Of a DNA stretch of 64,000 nucleotides, positions 38,039 through 48,191 are shown piece after piece. A program made the position numbers and the translations under genes. This DNA is from Vogesella margarita (GTDB lineage Bacteria > Pseudomonadota > Gammaproteobacteria > Burkholderiales > Chromobacteriaceae), in NCBI RefSeq assembly GCF_028548475.1, contig NZ_JAQQLE010000015.1:1-64000 (forward strand), written 5' to 3'. Position 1 is the stretch's first letter. The number at the start of each line of letters is the position of its first letter. The notes below the pieces were generated by a model. That model worked only from the letters and a program-made list of their open reading frames with translations, had not been told where the DNA came from and searched no databases.

Positions 38039-39277
38039 ATGCAGACCCCCGACACCGCCCGCCTCGCCGCCCTCGCCCAGCACTACGGCACCCCGCTGTG
38101 GGTGTACGACGCCGACACCATCCGCCAGCGCATCGCCGCGCTGCGCCGGTTCGACACCATCCGTTTTGCGCAGAAGGCGTGCAGCAACACCCACATCCTG
38201 CGCCTGATGCGCGAACAGGGCGTGAAGGTGGACGCGGTGTCGCGCGGCGAGATCCTGCGCGCGCTGGCCGCCGGCTATGACGCCGCCGGCGAGCCGTCCG
38301 GCATCGTATTCACCGCCGACCTGATCGACCGCGACACGCTGGCGACGGTGACCGAGCACCGCATCCCGGTCAACGCCGGCTCCATCGACATGCTGCACCA
38401 GCTGGGCCAGGCCTCGCCCGGCCACCGCGTGTGGCTGCGCATCAACCCCGGCTTTGGCCACGGCCACAGCAACAAGACCAATACCGGCGGCGAGCACAGC
38501 AAGCACGGCATCTGGCACAGCGACCTGCCGGCGGCGCTGGACGCGATCCGCCAGCACGGCCTCAGCCTGGTCGGCCTGCACATGCACATCGGCTCCGGCG
38601 TCGACTACAGCCACCTGCAGCAGGTGTGCGGCACCATGGTCGAGCTGGTGCAGCAGGTGAAAGCCCACGGTCACGACCTGCACGCGATCTCCGCCGGCGG
38701 CGGGTTGTCCATCCCTTACCGCGAAGGCGACGCCAGCATCGACACCGAGCACTACTTCACACTGTGGGATGCCGCGCGCCAGCAAGCCGCGGCCGTGATC
38801 GGCCATCCGCTGGCGCTGGAGATCGAGCCGGGCCGCTACCTGGTGGCCGAATCCGGCAACCTGCTGGCCGAGGTGCGCGCCGCCAAGGACGCCGGCAGCA
38901 ACCACTTCGTGCTGGTCGACGCCGGCTTCAACGAGCTGATGCGCCCGTCGATGTACGGCAGCTACCACCACATCACCGTGGTGCCGCAGGACGGCGTGCA
39001 GAAGCCCGAAAAAGACACCGTGGTCGGCGGCCCGCTGTGCGAATCCGGCGACGTGTTCACCCAGGGTGACGGTGGCGTGGTGCTGCCGCGCCCGCTGCCG
39101 GCAGCACGGGTGGGTGACCTGCTGGTGTTCCACGACACCGGCGCCTACGGCGCGTCGATGTCCAGCAACTACAACACCCGCCCGCTGATCGCCGAGGTGC
39201 TGGTGGACGGCGAGTCCGACCGCCTGATCCGCCGCCGCCAGACGGTGGAGGAACTGCTGGCGCTGGAACAGCTGTAA
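38039..39277 (+). CDS. lysA: Diaminopimelate decarboxylase
   Basis: The 412-residue PLP enzyme makes L-lysine from meso-diaminopimelate, the last step of the pathway. The PLP lysine is in RFAQKACSN (about residue 46), HIGSG binds phosphate (LHMHIGSGVDY), and GGPLCESGDVF carries the active-site cysteine of the dimer partner. It is of the shorter E. coli-like LysA type (420 aa) and paired with lysR. A repeat-based terminator follows. Confidence 0.95.
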   Translation: MQTPDTARLAALAQHYGTPLWVYDADTIRQRIAALRRFDTIRFAQKACSNTHILRLMREQGVKVDAVSRGEILRALAAGYDAAGEPSGIVFTADLIDRDTLATVTEHRIPVNAGSIDMLHQLGQASPGHRVWLRINPGFGHGHSNKTNTGGEHSKHGIWHSDLPAALDAIRQHGLSLVGLHMHIGSGVDYSHLQQVCGTMVELVQQVKAHGHDLHAISAGGGLSIPYREGDASIDTEHYFTLWDAARQQAAAVIGHPLALEIEPGRYLVAESGNLLAEVRAAKDAGSNHFVLVDAGFNELMRPSMYGSYHHITVVPQDGVQKPEKDTVVGGPLCESGDVFTQGDGGVVLPRPLPAARVGDLLVFHDTGAYGASMSSNYNTRPLIAEVLVDGESDRLIRRRQTVEELLALEQL

Positions 39278-39295
39278 GCCCGACAGAAGCAAAAT

Positions 39296-39332
39296 AAAAA
39301 GGTTGGCCGCAGATATGCGGCCAACCTTTTTT
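39296..39332. terminator. Bidirectional terminator made of two repeat copies
   Basis: GGTTGGCCGCA and TGCGGCCAACC pair around GATA, with AAAAA before and TTTTTT after. It lies between the convergent lysA and selD genes and is the clearest case of the 9-mer pair acting as an intrinsic terminator in both directions. Confidence 0.9.
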
Positions 39333-39350
39333 CATTCCGGACACTGTCGC

Positions 39351-40391
39351 TCAGCGCACGTGGATCTTCGCCTCGCCCTGCTCTAGCGTGCCGATGATGC
39401 TGGCGTAGCCGAAGCCCGCGGCATGGAACTGCGCCAGCACGCTGTCGGCCGCCTCCGGCGCGACCGCCACCAGCAGGCCGCCGCTGGTCTGCGCATCGGC
39501 CAGCACCCGTAGCTGCCAGTCGGCCACGCAGTCGGCGCAGTGTACGTCCTCGCCAAAGCTCGCCAGGTTGCGCTCGATGGCGCCGGGGCCGTAGCCCTTC
39601 TCCGCCCACGCCTGCGCCTCGCGGATCACCGGCACCTGCGCCATGTCCAGATGCGCGGCCAGTTGCGAGCCGCGGCAGATTTCCAGCAGGTGGCCGAGCA
39701 GGCCGAAGCCGGTGACGTCGGTCAGCGCGTGCACCTCGGGCATGGCCGCCAGCTGGCTGCCGACCTTGTTCAGCTGCGTGGTGGAGGCGATCAGCGCCTG
39801 ATAGCCGGCGACGTCCAGCTCGCCCTTCTTCATCGCCTGCGCCAGGATGCCGACGCCCAGACCCTTGCCGAGGATCAGCACGTCGCCGTCTTTTGCGTCA
39901 CAGTTGCGCTTGATCTGCTCCGGATGCATCAGCCCCATCACCACCAGGCCGTAGATCGGCTCCGGCGCGTCGATGGAATGGCCGCCGGCAATCGGGATAC
40001 CGGCCTCGCGGCACACCGATTCGCCACCCTGCAGGATGTCGCGGATGGTTTCCACCGGCAGCGTGTTCACCGGCATGCCGACGATGGCTAGCGCCATGAT
40101 GGGCGTGGCACCCATCGCGTAGATGTCGGAGATGGCGTTGGTGGCGGCGATGCGGCCGAAGTCGCGCGCGTCATCGACGATGGGCAGGAAGAAGTCGGTG
40201 GTCGCCACCAGCGCCTGGCTGTCGTTGAGACGGTACACCGCCGCGTCGTCGCTGGTTTCGGCGCCGACCAGCAGTTCGGGGTACGGCAGTTTGTCGCGGG
40301 CGCCGGACAGGATCGCCTGCAATACCGACGGTGCAATTTTGCAGCCACATCCGCCACCGTGCGACAATTGCGTCAATCTGATTCCTGTCAT
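39351..40391 (-). CDS. selD: Selenide, water dikinase (selenophosphate synthetase)
   Basis: The 346-residue enzyme makes selenophosphate from selenide and ATP for selenocysteine or 2-selenouridine. The N-terminus TGIRLTQLSHGGGCGCK has catalytic C15, with C17 and K18; it is the Cys rather than Sec form. VATTDFFLPIV and GGHSIDAPEPIYGL are ATP/metal-binding segments. The ATG at 40391 gives the conserved N-terminus; it overlaps the divergent selU start codon, so each promoter must lie inside the other gene. Confidence 0.95.
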   Translation of the reverse strand: MTGIRLTQLSHGGGCGCKIAPSVLQAILSGARDKLPYPELLVGAETSDDAAVYRLNDSQALVATTDFFLPIVDDARDFGRIAATNAISDIYAMGATPIMALAIVGMPVNTLPVETIRDILQGGESVCREAGIPIAGGHSIDAPEPIYGLVVMGLMHPEQIKRNCDAKDGDVLILGKGLGVGILAQAMKKGELDVAGYQALIASTTQLNKVGSQLAAMPEVHALTDVTGFGLLGHLLEICRGSQLAAHLDMAQVPVIREAQAWAEKGYGPGAIERNLASFGEDVHCADCVADWQLRVLADAQTSGGLLVAVAPEAADSVLAQFHAAGFGYASIIGTLEQGEAKIHVR

Positions 40392-41445
40392 GGCCCACGC
40401 CTTCCTATCTATGTTTTTCAAGCTCGCGACCGTAGCACAGCGCCACCAATTTGACGAGATCATCGACGTGCGCACCCCGGCAGAATTTGCCGAAGACCAC
40501 ATACCCGGCGCCATCAACTGCCCGGTAATGAGCGACGAGGAGCGCGTGCGCGTCGGCACCCTGTACAAGCAGGTGTCGCCGTTCGAGGCGCGCAAGGTCG
40601 GCGCCGCCATCGCCGCTCGCAATATCGCGCGCCACCTCGACGAGCAGTTCGCGCGCCACCCCAAGTCGTGGCGACCGCTGGTGTACTGCTGGCGCGGCGG
40701 CCAGCGCTCCGGCTCGATGGCCATTATCCTGGCCCAGATCGGCTGGGCGGCACACCAGTTGGAAGGCGGCTACAAGGCCTATCGCCACCAGGTGCTGGCA
40801 GACCTCGCCACCCTGCCGCAGCAGTTCCGTTTCCGCGTGATCAGCGGCCCCACCGGCAGCGGCAAGAGCCGGCTGCTGGCGGCGCTGGCGGCACAGGGCG
40901 CACAGGTGCTGGATCTGGAAGGCCTCGCCGCGCACCGCGGCTCGGTGCTGGGGCGGCTGCCGGACGTGACACAGCCGTCGCAAAAGCGCTTCGACAGCCT
41001 GCTCGATGTCGCGCTGCAGGCTTTCGACCCGACGCGGCCGGTGTTCGTGGAAGCGGAAAGCAAGAAAATCGGCTTCGTGTCGCTGCCGGACGCGCTGTAC
41101 AGCCGCATGCACGACAGCGAGTGCCTGCAGCTGGAGGTGCCGCTGGCGGCGCGGGTGGAGTTCCTCAAGCGCGACTACGACTTCTACCTCAGCGAGCCGG
41201 AACGGCTGGTGACCCAGCTGGGCTTCCTGCGCAATGTGCACGGCAAGGCGCAACTGGAGGCGTGGGCGGCGCTGGCGCGCGGCGGCGATTTCGACACCCT
41301 GGTCGGCGAGCTGCTGACCGGCCACTACGATCCGCTCTACCTGCGCTCGCAGGGCAAGCACTACACGCAGGCAGTGCAGCCGCTGGCGGTACCGGCACTG
41401 GACGACGCCACGCTGCAGCAGGTGGCAAGCCAGCTGGCCGGCTGA
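40390..41445 (+). CDS. selU: tRNA 2-selenouridine synthase
   Basis: The 351-residue protein (MnmH/YbbB) replaces sulfur by selenium at the tRNA wobble 2-thiouridine using selenophosphate. The N-terminal rhodanese domain has catalytic C100 in LVYCWRGGQRSGS. The C-terminal P-loop domain has GPTGSGKS at 153-160. The start is uncertain: the ATG at 40390 overlaps the selD start, while an ATG at 40411 gives MFFKLATVAQR, closer to homologues as I recall them. Neither has a strong ribosome binding site. Confidence 0.92.
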   Translation: MAHAFLSMFFKLATVAQRHQFDEIIDVRTPAEFAEDHIPGAINCPVMSDEERVRVGTLYKQVSPFEARKVGAAIAARNIARHLDEQFARHPKSWRPLVYCWRGGQRSGSMAIILAQIGWAAHQLEGGYKAYRHQVLADLATLPQQFRFRVISGPTGSGKSRLLAALAAQGAQVLDLEGLAAHRGSVLGRLPDVTQPSQKRFDSLLDVALQAFDPTRPVFVEAESKKIGFVSLPDALYSRMHDSECLQLEVPLAARVEFLKRDYDFYLSEPERLVTQLGFLRNVHGKAQLEAWAALARGGDFDTLVGELLTGHYDPLYLRSQGKHYTQAVQPLAVPALDDATLQQVASQLAG

Positions 41446-41460
41446 GGCCGCCCCCAACCA

Positions 41461-41500
41461 CAAGGTTGGCCGCATCGCATCAAGCCTGCGGCCAACCTTG
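41461..41500. repeat. Inverted pair of repeat copies
   Basis: CAAGGTTGGCCGCA and TGCGGCCAACCTTG are perfect 14-bp arms around a 12-nt loop after the selU stop. A T-run is lacking. Confidence 0.75.
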
Positions 41501-41581
41501 GCAAGCTGCCGGCCATGAGCACCCACTGCTCGCCGGCGCCCTCCCTGACCACCACCCGACCCCGCCCTGGCAAACGGCCAC

Positions 41582-42730
41582 ATGAAACTCGATCTTTACA
41601 CCCTGTACGTCGGACACGTCACCACTTTTGTACTGATGACCACCATCCTGCTGCTGATCGGCCTGCGCTACCGTCAGGAGCAGGCGCTGCGCATCTGGGG
41701 CGTGGCCGGCGTGCTGGCCTGCGCCGGCATCGCGCTGATCGCGTTGCGGCCCTACCTGCCGCTGTGGCTGGGTGTCGGCCTCGCCAACTGCCTGCTGTTT
41801 TTCTCGCTGATGCTGACCTGGGTTGGCGGCGTGGCGCTGGATCACGCGCGTCTGCCGTGGCGGCCGGGGCTGCTGCTGGCGGGTGCGGTCAGCGGCGTGT
41901 TCCTGCTGCTGCCGTTCGGGCCCGAGGCGTTCGCCTGGCGCATCCTGCTGTTCAGCGCCGCCTACCTGCTGTTTCACGCGCTGTTGTGGCGCAGCCTGCG
42001 CCGCAGCCCGCACCAGGCGCGGCTGGGCTACCGCCTCGGCCGGCTGATCGTGCTGCTGCTGATGCTGACCTACAGCGTGCGCCTGCTGTATTCCAGCGCC
42101 GTCAGTAGCGGCTGGCTGGCCAATTCGGCGCTGTTCGCCTACCTCGACTACCAGGCGATGTGGCTGGAGTACGCCAAGCTGCTGTGCTTCATCTTCATCT
42201 GCTTCGAGCGGCTGGAAATCCGCCTCTACCAACAGGCGATGCTGGACAGCCTGACCGGGCTCGCCAACCGGCGCGCCTTTCACGAGCAGGCCGAACAGCG
42301 GCTGGCGGCCAACCCCGATGCGCCCGTGGCACTGCTGGTGATGGATCTGGACTGGTTCAAACGTGTCAACGACAGCCACGGCCACCTCGCCGGCGACGAG
42401 GTGCTGGTGCACTTTGCCACGCTGCTGGACCGCCACTTCGGCCACTTCGACGCGGTGTACGGCCGCAACGGCGGCGAGGAGTTCTCGGTGCTGCTCAGCG
42501 GCAGCGCGGTGCCGCACGCGCCGGCACTGGCGGAAACGCTGCGCCACACCCTGGCCGCCGAGCCGATCGCCACCAGCGACGGCAACACGCTGCAGCAGAC
42601 GGTAAGCACCGGACTGGTGGTCGCGCCCCGCGGCCACACTCCGCTACGCGAGCTGTTCCGGCAGGCCGACCTGCAGCTGTACGCGGCCAAGGAACAGGGC
42701 CGCAACCGGGTCTGCGTCGGCGCGTTGTGA
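41582..42730 (+). CDS. Membrane-bound diguanylate cyclase (GGDEF), paralogue
   Basis: The 382-residue protein has about seven membrane helices in the first 210 residues and a C-terminal GGDEF domain with GGEEF (GRNGGEEFSVLLSG) and DSLTGLANRRAFHEQ. Unlike the protein at 19396, no RxxD precedes the active site at the usual distance, so product inhibition may be lost. Layout and length otherwise match that paralogue. The sensed signal is unknown. Confidence 0.88.
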   Translation: MKLDLYTLYVGHVTTFVLMTTILLLIGLRYRQEQALRIWGVAGVLACAGIALIALRPYLPLWLGVGLANCLLFFSLMLTWVGGVALDHARLPWRPGLLLAGAVSGVFLLLPFGPEAFAWRILLFSAAYLLFHALLWRSLRRSPHQARLGYRLGRLIVLLLMLTYSVRLLYSSAVSSGWLANSALFAYLDYQAMWLEYAKLLCFIFICFERLEIRLYQQAMLDSLTGLANRRAFHEQAEQRLAANPDAPVALLVMDLDWFKRVNDSHGHLAGDEVLVHFATLLDRHFGHFDAVYGRNGGEEFSVLLSGSAVPHAPALAETLRHTLAAEPIATSDGNTLQQTVSTGLVVAPRGHTPLRELFRQADLQLYAAKEQGRNRVCVGAL

Positions 42731-42769
42731 CCACGCCAGCCTGGCCGCAAGGCAAGCCAGCCCGCGCGC

Positions 42770-43789
42770 CTAGCGCAGCGACCGGGCTGGCGCGGCGACG
42801 CGCCGGAAACGGTTGTAACGCGGCGGCGGATTGACCTCTACCGTGACATGCACCAGCTGCGGGCAGGCGGCCAGCAGGCGGCGGAAGTCATCCGCCGTCG
42901 CCTTGCCCTCGCAATCCAGCGCCACGATGCAGGCGTAGCGCCCCTTGCCCACCCGCCACAGGTGCAGGTCGGTGATGCTGACCGGCCACGGCCCGGCGTC
43001 TAGCAGCGCGCGCACCTGCGCCGGCAGCGGGGTATCCATATCCGCGTCCAGCAGTACGCGCCCGGTCTGTTGCAGCAGTCCCTTGGCCCACACCGCCACC
43101 AGCACCGCGCCGATCACGCCCATCAGCGGGTCCAGCCACACCGCGCCCCACAGCTTGCCGGCAAACAGCGCGATGATGGCCAGCACCGACGTGGCGGCAT
43201 CGGCCAGCACGTGCAGGTAGGCCGAGCGAAGGTTGAGGTCGGCATGCGCCGCGTGATCATGATGATGATGACCGTGGTGGTGATGGTGGCCGTGATCGTG
43301 GTGATGATGGCCATGGTGATGCGCCGCGCCATGGTGATGACTGTCGTTCAGCAACCAGGCGCACACCAGGTTGACCAGCAGGCCGAGCAAGGCGACCACG
43401 ATGGCCTGGTCGTAGTGGATGGGCATCGGCGACAGCAGGCGTTCCACCGACTGGAACAGCATCAGCGCCGCCACCGCCAGCAGCAGCAAGGCACTGCTGA
43501 AACCGCCGAGGATCTCGATCTTCCAGGTGCCGAAGCTGAAGCGCGGATCGTGCGCGTAGCGCCGCGCGGCGGCGTAGGCCAGCACCGCCAGCCCCAGGGC
43601 CAGCGCGTGCGAGCTCATGTGCCAGCCATCGGCCAGCAACGCCATCGAGTTGAACCACCAGCCGCCGACGATTTCCGCAACCATCATGCTGGCGGTCAGC
43701 AGCACCGTCCAGCGGGTGTTGCGCTCCGCCAGCGGATTGCCTTCGTCAAAAACATGGTGGTGCTGGCGCGGGTGAGGCTGGGGTGGCAT
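42770..43789 (-). CDS. dmeF: Cation diffusion facilitator DmeF-type Co/Ni exporter
   Basis: The 339-residue CDF protein has six membrane helices and metal-site motifs MALLADGWHMSSHALAL and YLHVLADAATSVLA. Between helices IV and V lies a very His-rich loop (about 150-185) with HHHDHGHHHHHGHHHHDH, typical of DmeF, which exports Co2+ and Ni2+ from the cytoplasm. It is divergent from an RcnR-type repressor, and two RcnR/DmeR-like operators lie between them. Metal specificity is inferred from this pairing. Confidence 0.9.
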   Translation of the reverse strand: MPPQPHPRQHHHVFDEGNPLAERNTRWTVLLTASMMVAEIVGGWWFNSMALLADGWHMSSHALALGLAVLAYAAARRYAHDPRFSFGTWKIEILGGFSSALLLLAVAALMLFQSVERLLSPMPIHYDQAIVVALLGLLVNLVCAWLLNDSHHHGAAHHHGHHHHDHGHHHHHGHHHHDHAAHADLNLRSAYLHVLADAATSVLAIIALFAGKLWGAVWLDPLMGVIGAVLVAVWAKGLLQQTGRVLLDADMDTPLPAQVRALLDAGPWPVSITDLHLWRVGKGRYACIVALDCEGKATADDFRRLLAACPQLVHVTVEVNPPPRYNRFRRVAAPARSLR

Positions 43790-43812
43790 GGTGGCATTCC
43801 GTGGTCTGGTTT

Positions 43813-43829
43813 ATACTCCCCCATAGTAT
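43813..43829. promoter_or_regulatory. RcnR/DmeR-type operator 1
   Basis: ATACTCCCCCATAGTAT has the ACT-C-tract-AGT layout of RcnR/CsoR-family sites, with a dyad of ATACT and AGTAT around a run of five C. It lies close to the dmeF start. Confidence 0.6.
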
Positions 43830-43845
43830 ATTCATGACTATAAAT

Positions 43846-43862
43846 ATACTACCCCCTAGTAC
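43846..43862. promoter_or_regulatory. RcnR/DmeR-type operator 2
   Basis: ATACTACCCCCTAGTAC repeats the same layout 33 bp from operator 1, just upstream of the regulator gene. Two sites suit joint control of dmeF and its repressor. Confidence 0.6.
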
Positions 43863-43878
43863 CAACAAAGGATTGCGC

Positions 43879-44154
43879 ATGTCCCACCTGCTCCGCAACA
43901 ACAAGCCGCTGCTCAGCCGCGTGCGCCGCATCAAGGGCCAGGCCGAGGCGCTGGAACGGGCTCTGGAGGGCGATGCCGACTGCAGTGCCGTGCTGCAACA
44001 GATTGCCGCCATCCGCGGTGCGGTCAACGGTCTGATGGCCGGCGTGCTGGAAGACCATATCCGCGAGCACATCGGCGCCGCCGACATCAGCGCCGAGGCC
44101 CGCAACGCCGAGATCGACCAGCTGGTCGGCATCCTGCGCTCCTACCTCAAGTAA
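43879..44154 (+). CDS. dmeR: RcnR/DmeR-type metal-responsive repressor
   Basis: The 91-residue all-helical protein belongs to the CsoR/RcnR family and resembles E. coli RcnR (90 aa), sharing AAVLQQIAAIRGAVNGLM-like sequence. Likely metal ligands are the N-terminal His (MSH), C42-type Cys in DADCSAVLQQ and His in REHIGAA. It should release DNA on binding Ni2+ or Co2+, derepressing dmeF. The ATG at 43879 gives the family N-terminus; an upstream in-frame start crosses the operators and was rejected. Confidence 0.9.
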   Translation: MSHLLRNNKPLLSRVRRIKGQAEALERALEGDADCSAVLQQIAAIRGAVNGLMAGVLEDHIREHIGAADISAEARNAEIDQLVGILRSYLK

Positions 44155-44193
44155 GCGCGCAAGGTTGGCCGCAAGCGGCAGGCACGTACCATG

Positions 44194-44225
44194 AAAAAAG
44201 GCTGCCCGTATCTGGCAGCCTTTTT
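44194..44225. terminator. Bidirectional terminator between dmeR and yajQ
   Basis: GGCTGCC and GGCAGCC form a stem around 7 nt, with A6 before and T5 after. It serves the convergent dmeR and yajQ genes. Confidence 0.88.
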
Positions 44226-44243
44226 GGAGACAACGCGCGGCAA

Positions 44244-44729
44244 TCAGTCGCGGAAGTTATTGAATTGCAGCGGGAAGTCGGTGACTTCCTTGCGCAGCAG
44301 CGCCATCACCGCCTGCAGGTCGTCGCGCTTGGCGCCGGTCACGCGCACTGCTTCGCCCTGGATGCTGGCCTGCACCTTGAGCTTGGCATCCTTGATCAGC
44401 TTGACGATCTTCTTCGCCAGTTCGGTCTCGATGCCTTCCTTGACGGTCACGGTCTGGGTGGCCTTGTTGCCGCCGACCTGCTTCACGTCGCCGTACTCCA
44501 GGCAACGCACGTCGATGCCACGCTTGGCCAGCTTGCCCAGCAGGATGTCCAGAATCTGCTGGATCTGGAATTCGGCGTCACCGTGCAGGGTAATCACTTT
44601 TTCCTTCAGCTCCAGGCTGGCGCTGGTGCCCTTGAAATCGTAGCGGGTCGCCACTTCCTTGCTGGTCTGGTCGACCGCGTTGCGAACTTCAACGGTATCC
44701 ACTTCGGAAACGGTATCAAATGACGGCAT
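44244..44729 (-). CDS. yajQ: YajQ-family nucleotide-binding protein
   Basis: The 161-residue protein matches YajQ (163 aa), with [23 protein letters not shown] and [21 protein letters not shown]. Members bind nucleotides, and in some species cyclic di-GMP, to affect transcription. AAGGAA precedes the ATG. It follows the cold-shock/DUF1294 gene by 53 nt on the same strand and may be co-transcribed. Two diguanylate cyclases elsewhere in the window make the cyclic di-GMP link worth noting, nothing more. Confidence 0.93.
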   Translation of the reverse strand: MPSFDTVSEVDTVEVRNAVDQTSKEVATRYDFKGTSASLELKEKVITLHGDAEFQIQQILDILLGKLAKRGIDVRCLEYGDVKQVGGNKATQTVTVKEGIETELAKKIVKLIKDAKLKVQASIQGEAVRVTGAKRDDLQAVMALLRKEVTDFPLQFNNFRD

Positions 44730-44782
44730 CACATCTTCCTTATCAAAATTGCCGCTTATTCTAGCGCCGCGCCCGGCAATTG

Positions 44783-45403
44783 TCAGCGCAGCAACGCCAG
44801 CAGCCGCTCGCCCTGGTACAGGCCGTAGCCCAGCAGCGCGCCATTGCCCAGCACCGTCACCCAGAACCAGCGGCGGAAGGCCGGCTTGGTCGACTTGTGA
44901 CGGAACCAGTACTGCGCCAGCATCGCGCCCGGCCAGCCGCCCAGCAGCGCCAGCCAGTGCAGCGTGCGCTCCGACGTACGCCAGCGATTGCGCAGCGCCG
45001 CCGCCTTGTCGCGGTGGTAGACCAGCACCGTCAGCACGCTGATCAGCGCGTACAGCATCAGCACGTCGCGCGGCAGCAGTCCGCGCACGTACAGCGCACA
45101 CAGCGCGATCACGAACAGCACCGCCAGCCACGGCCGCGGCGTGTTGTCCGGTAGCGCCCGCGCCGTCACCGCCTGCTGTGGCACGGTGGCGAACGCGGCC
45201 CAGCTGGCGCGCGGCTTGCCCTTGCCGTCCCGCGCGCGCAGGAAGTACACCGCGTCCCCCACCGCCGGCCGCCGTGGCGTGGCGGCAAAGGCGCTGACGT
45301 GCACGAACAGCGTCGCTCCCTGCTCCGGCTGGATGAAGCCGAAGCCGCGCACGTCCTGCCAGCGGCTGATGACGCCCTTTTCCTGGCGCGCGCCGCCGCT
45401 CAC
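44783..45403 (-). CDS. Cold-shock domain plus DUF1294 membrane protein
   Basis: The 206-residue protein joins an N-terminal cold-shock domain (about 8-70; [26 protein letters not shown]) to a DUF1294 membrane region with about four helices ([29 protein letters not shown]). This fusion is common in proteobacteria; function unknown, possibly linking RNA binding to the membrane. It overlaps the upstream DUF2788 gene by 4 nt. Confidence 0.88.
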   Translation of the reverse strand: MSGGARQEKGVISRWQDVRGFGFIQPEQGATLFVHVSAFAATPRRPAVGDAVYFLRARDGKGKPRASWAAFATVPQQAVTARALPDNTPRPWLAVLFVIALCALYVRGLLPRDVLMLYALISVLTVLVYHRDKAAALRNRWRTSERTLHWLALLGGWPGAMLAQYWFRHKSTKPAFRRWFWVTVLGNGALLGYGLYQGERLLALLR

Positions 45404-45603
45404 TTCATCACCAGGAACTCGACCAGGATATTCTTGAACACGAAACCCATCACGCCGAAGCCCAGCACCACGAACAGCGCGATCATGCCGGTCTTGCCGG
45501 CACCGGATTTCTTGCCCAGATCCCAGATGATGAAGCCCATGAAAATGATCAGACCGGTGAGCAGGATGCCCATCGACCAGTTGGTGAATTCTTCTTCGCT
45601 CAT
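45400..45603 (-). CDS. DUF2788 small membrane protein
   Basis: The 67-residue protein has two membrane helices ([19 protein letters not shown] and [17 protein letters not shown]) around a short KKSGAGKTG loop, matching DUF2788. The ATG at 45603 follows AGGAAA; a TTG four codons upstream is less likely. It overlaps the next gene by 4 nt. No function is known. Confidence 0.82.
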   Translation of the reverse strand: MSEEEFTNWSMGILLTGLIIFMGFIIWDLGKKSGAGKTGMIALFVVLGFGVMGFVFKNILVEFLVMK

Positions 45604-45655
45604 GATTTCCTGCAAACGGATCGGTAAGGTTGGCCGCCGATTATAAGAGCGGCAA

Positions 45656-45688
45656 TAAAAAACCGCACCCGATGAGGTGCGGTTTCAT
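45656..45688 (-). terminator. Terminator of the argF-argG operon
   Basis: AACCGCACC and GGTGCGGTT form a 9-bp stem around 6 nt, flanked by an A-run that reads as T-run on the minus strand. It lies 20 nt after the argG stop. Confidence 0.88.
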
Positions 45689-45706
45689 GAGCCAGATCAG
45701 TCCGGC

Positions 45707-46927
<1,221 letters not shown>

Positions 46928-46964
46928 CGTTTTCTCTTTCAGATACGCTTGGGTTGGCGCCGGA

Positions 46965-47888
46965 TCAGTCGTCAATACGACCCAGCATCAAGTATTCAAT
47001 CAGGGCTTTTTGTGCGTGCATGCGGTTTTCCGCCTCATCCCATACTACGCTTTGCGGGCCGTCAATGACAGCAGCAGCCACTTCTTCGCCACGGTGCGCC
47101 GGCAGGCAGTGCATGAACAGCGCGTCAGGGTTGGCCGCAGCCATCAGCTCGCTGGTGACCATGAAACCGTCGAAGGCCTGACGGCGCGCCTCGGCTTCTC
47201 CCTCGTAGCCCATGCTGGTGAACACGTCGGTGGTCACCAGATCGGCGCCGTGCGCGGCGGCCATCGGGTCGTTCGACGCGGCAAAGCAGTCCGCGCCGTA
47301 GTTCTGGCCGTCCAGCACCGTCAGCTCGTAGCCGACCGGGGTGGCGATCTGCAGCTTGAAGCCCAGCAGCTTGGCCGCCTGCAGCCAGGTACGGCTCATA
47401 TTGTTGCCATCGCCGATCCAGGCCACGGTCTTGCCGCGGATGTCACCGCGGTGTTCGATATAGGTCAGGATGTCGGCCAGAATCTGGCACGGATGGTATT
47501 CGTTGGTCAGGCCGTTGATCACCGGCACGCGCGAGTTGGCGGCCAGCGTTTCCACCATGCTCTGCTCGAAGGTGCGGATCATGATGATGTCGCTCATGCG
47601 CGACAGCACGCGCGCGGTGTCTTCCACCGGCTCGCCACGGCCGATCTGCGAGCTCTTGCCGTCCAGGAACATGGCGTGGCCGCCCAGCTGCGACATGCCG
47701 GCCTCGAACGACACGCGGGTGCGCGTGGAGTTCTTCTCGAAAATCATGGTCATGACCTTGCCCAGCAGCGGACGGTACAGCTCGCCAGAGACATGTCGTC
47801 GCTTCAGAACCTGCGCTCGGTGGAAGATGTGCTGGCACTCTTCGGCTGTCAGGTCACTGAATTGTAAAAAATGTCTGGTTTTGGTCAT
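46965..47888 (-). CDS. argF: Ornithine carbamoyltransferase
   Basis: The 307-residue enzyme makes citrulline from ornithine and carbamoyl phosphate. [12 protein letters not shown] binds carbamoyl phosphate, and [10 protein letters not shown] carries the catalytic cysteine for ornithine. Length matches the anabolic type. It is the first gene of argFG. A small hairpin lies in its leader (47924-47942). I found no convincing ArgR box. Confidence 0.96.
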   Translation of the reverse strand: MTKTRHFLQFSDLTAEECQHIFHRAQVLKRRHVSGELYRPLLGKVMTMIFEKNSTRTRVSFEAGMSQLGGHAMFLDGKSSQIGRGEPVEDTARVLSRMSDIIMIRTFEQSMVETLAANSRVPVINGLTNEYHPCQILADILTYIEHRGDIRGKTVAWIGDGNNMSRTWLQAAKLLGFKLQIATPVGYELTVLDGQNYGADCFAASNDPMAAAHGADLVTTDVFTSMGYEGEAEARRQAFDGFMVTSELMAAANPDALFMHCLPAHRGEEVAAAVIDGPQSVVWDEAENRMHAQKALIEYLMLGRIDD

Positions 47889-48191
47889 GTTGAATTCCGG
47901 AAAAAATGAATGCCACGGCAGCGTGAAAACGTGGCGTTTTCATGCGCGGTGGCACATTACTACACGCAAACTGGCGTTGCCTGGCTCGGATTGTCGCAAC
48001 ATCTGCCCATGTCTATTTCATGTTTTACAGAATTGCGACATGGTTATATGTATCCGAAATCCAATCTGGTGACAAGTCCGCGTGGCGTTTACGCACCAGC
48101 GTTCGCGCGCCACCTCTCAAAAAAACCGATACGAATCAGCAAGCTAGGCGAATTTCAGTGTTTAGCATAATCAACACCGACGCGCCGGCAC
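47889..48191. other. 303-bp AT-richer spacer upstream of argF
   Basis: This spacer separates argF from the decarboxylase gene, both on the minus strand, and is clearly AT-richer than its surroundings. It should contain the argFG promoter. TGAAAACG-TGG-CGTTTTCA (47924-47942) is a perfect 8-bp hairpin near the argF start. Elsewhere I see short AT-rich runs but no RNA gene, repeat copy or credible small ORF. Confidence 0.5.

Noticed and set aside
43260-43345. ATG/GTG-rich low-complexity tract (ATGATGATG...)
   Set aside because: It encodes the His-rich metal loop of DmeF on the minus strand, not a structural repeat.
47889-47915. ArgR box upstream of argF (TTGAATTCCGG...ATGAATG)
   Set aside because: The two half-like sequences are not in proper dyad spacing for an ARG box.
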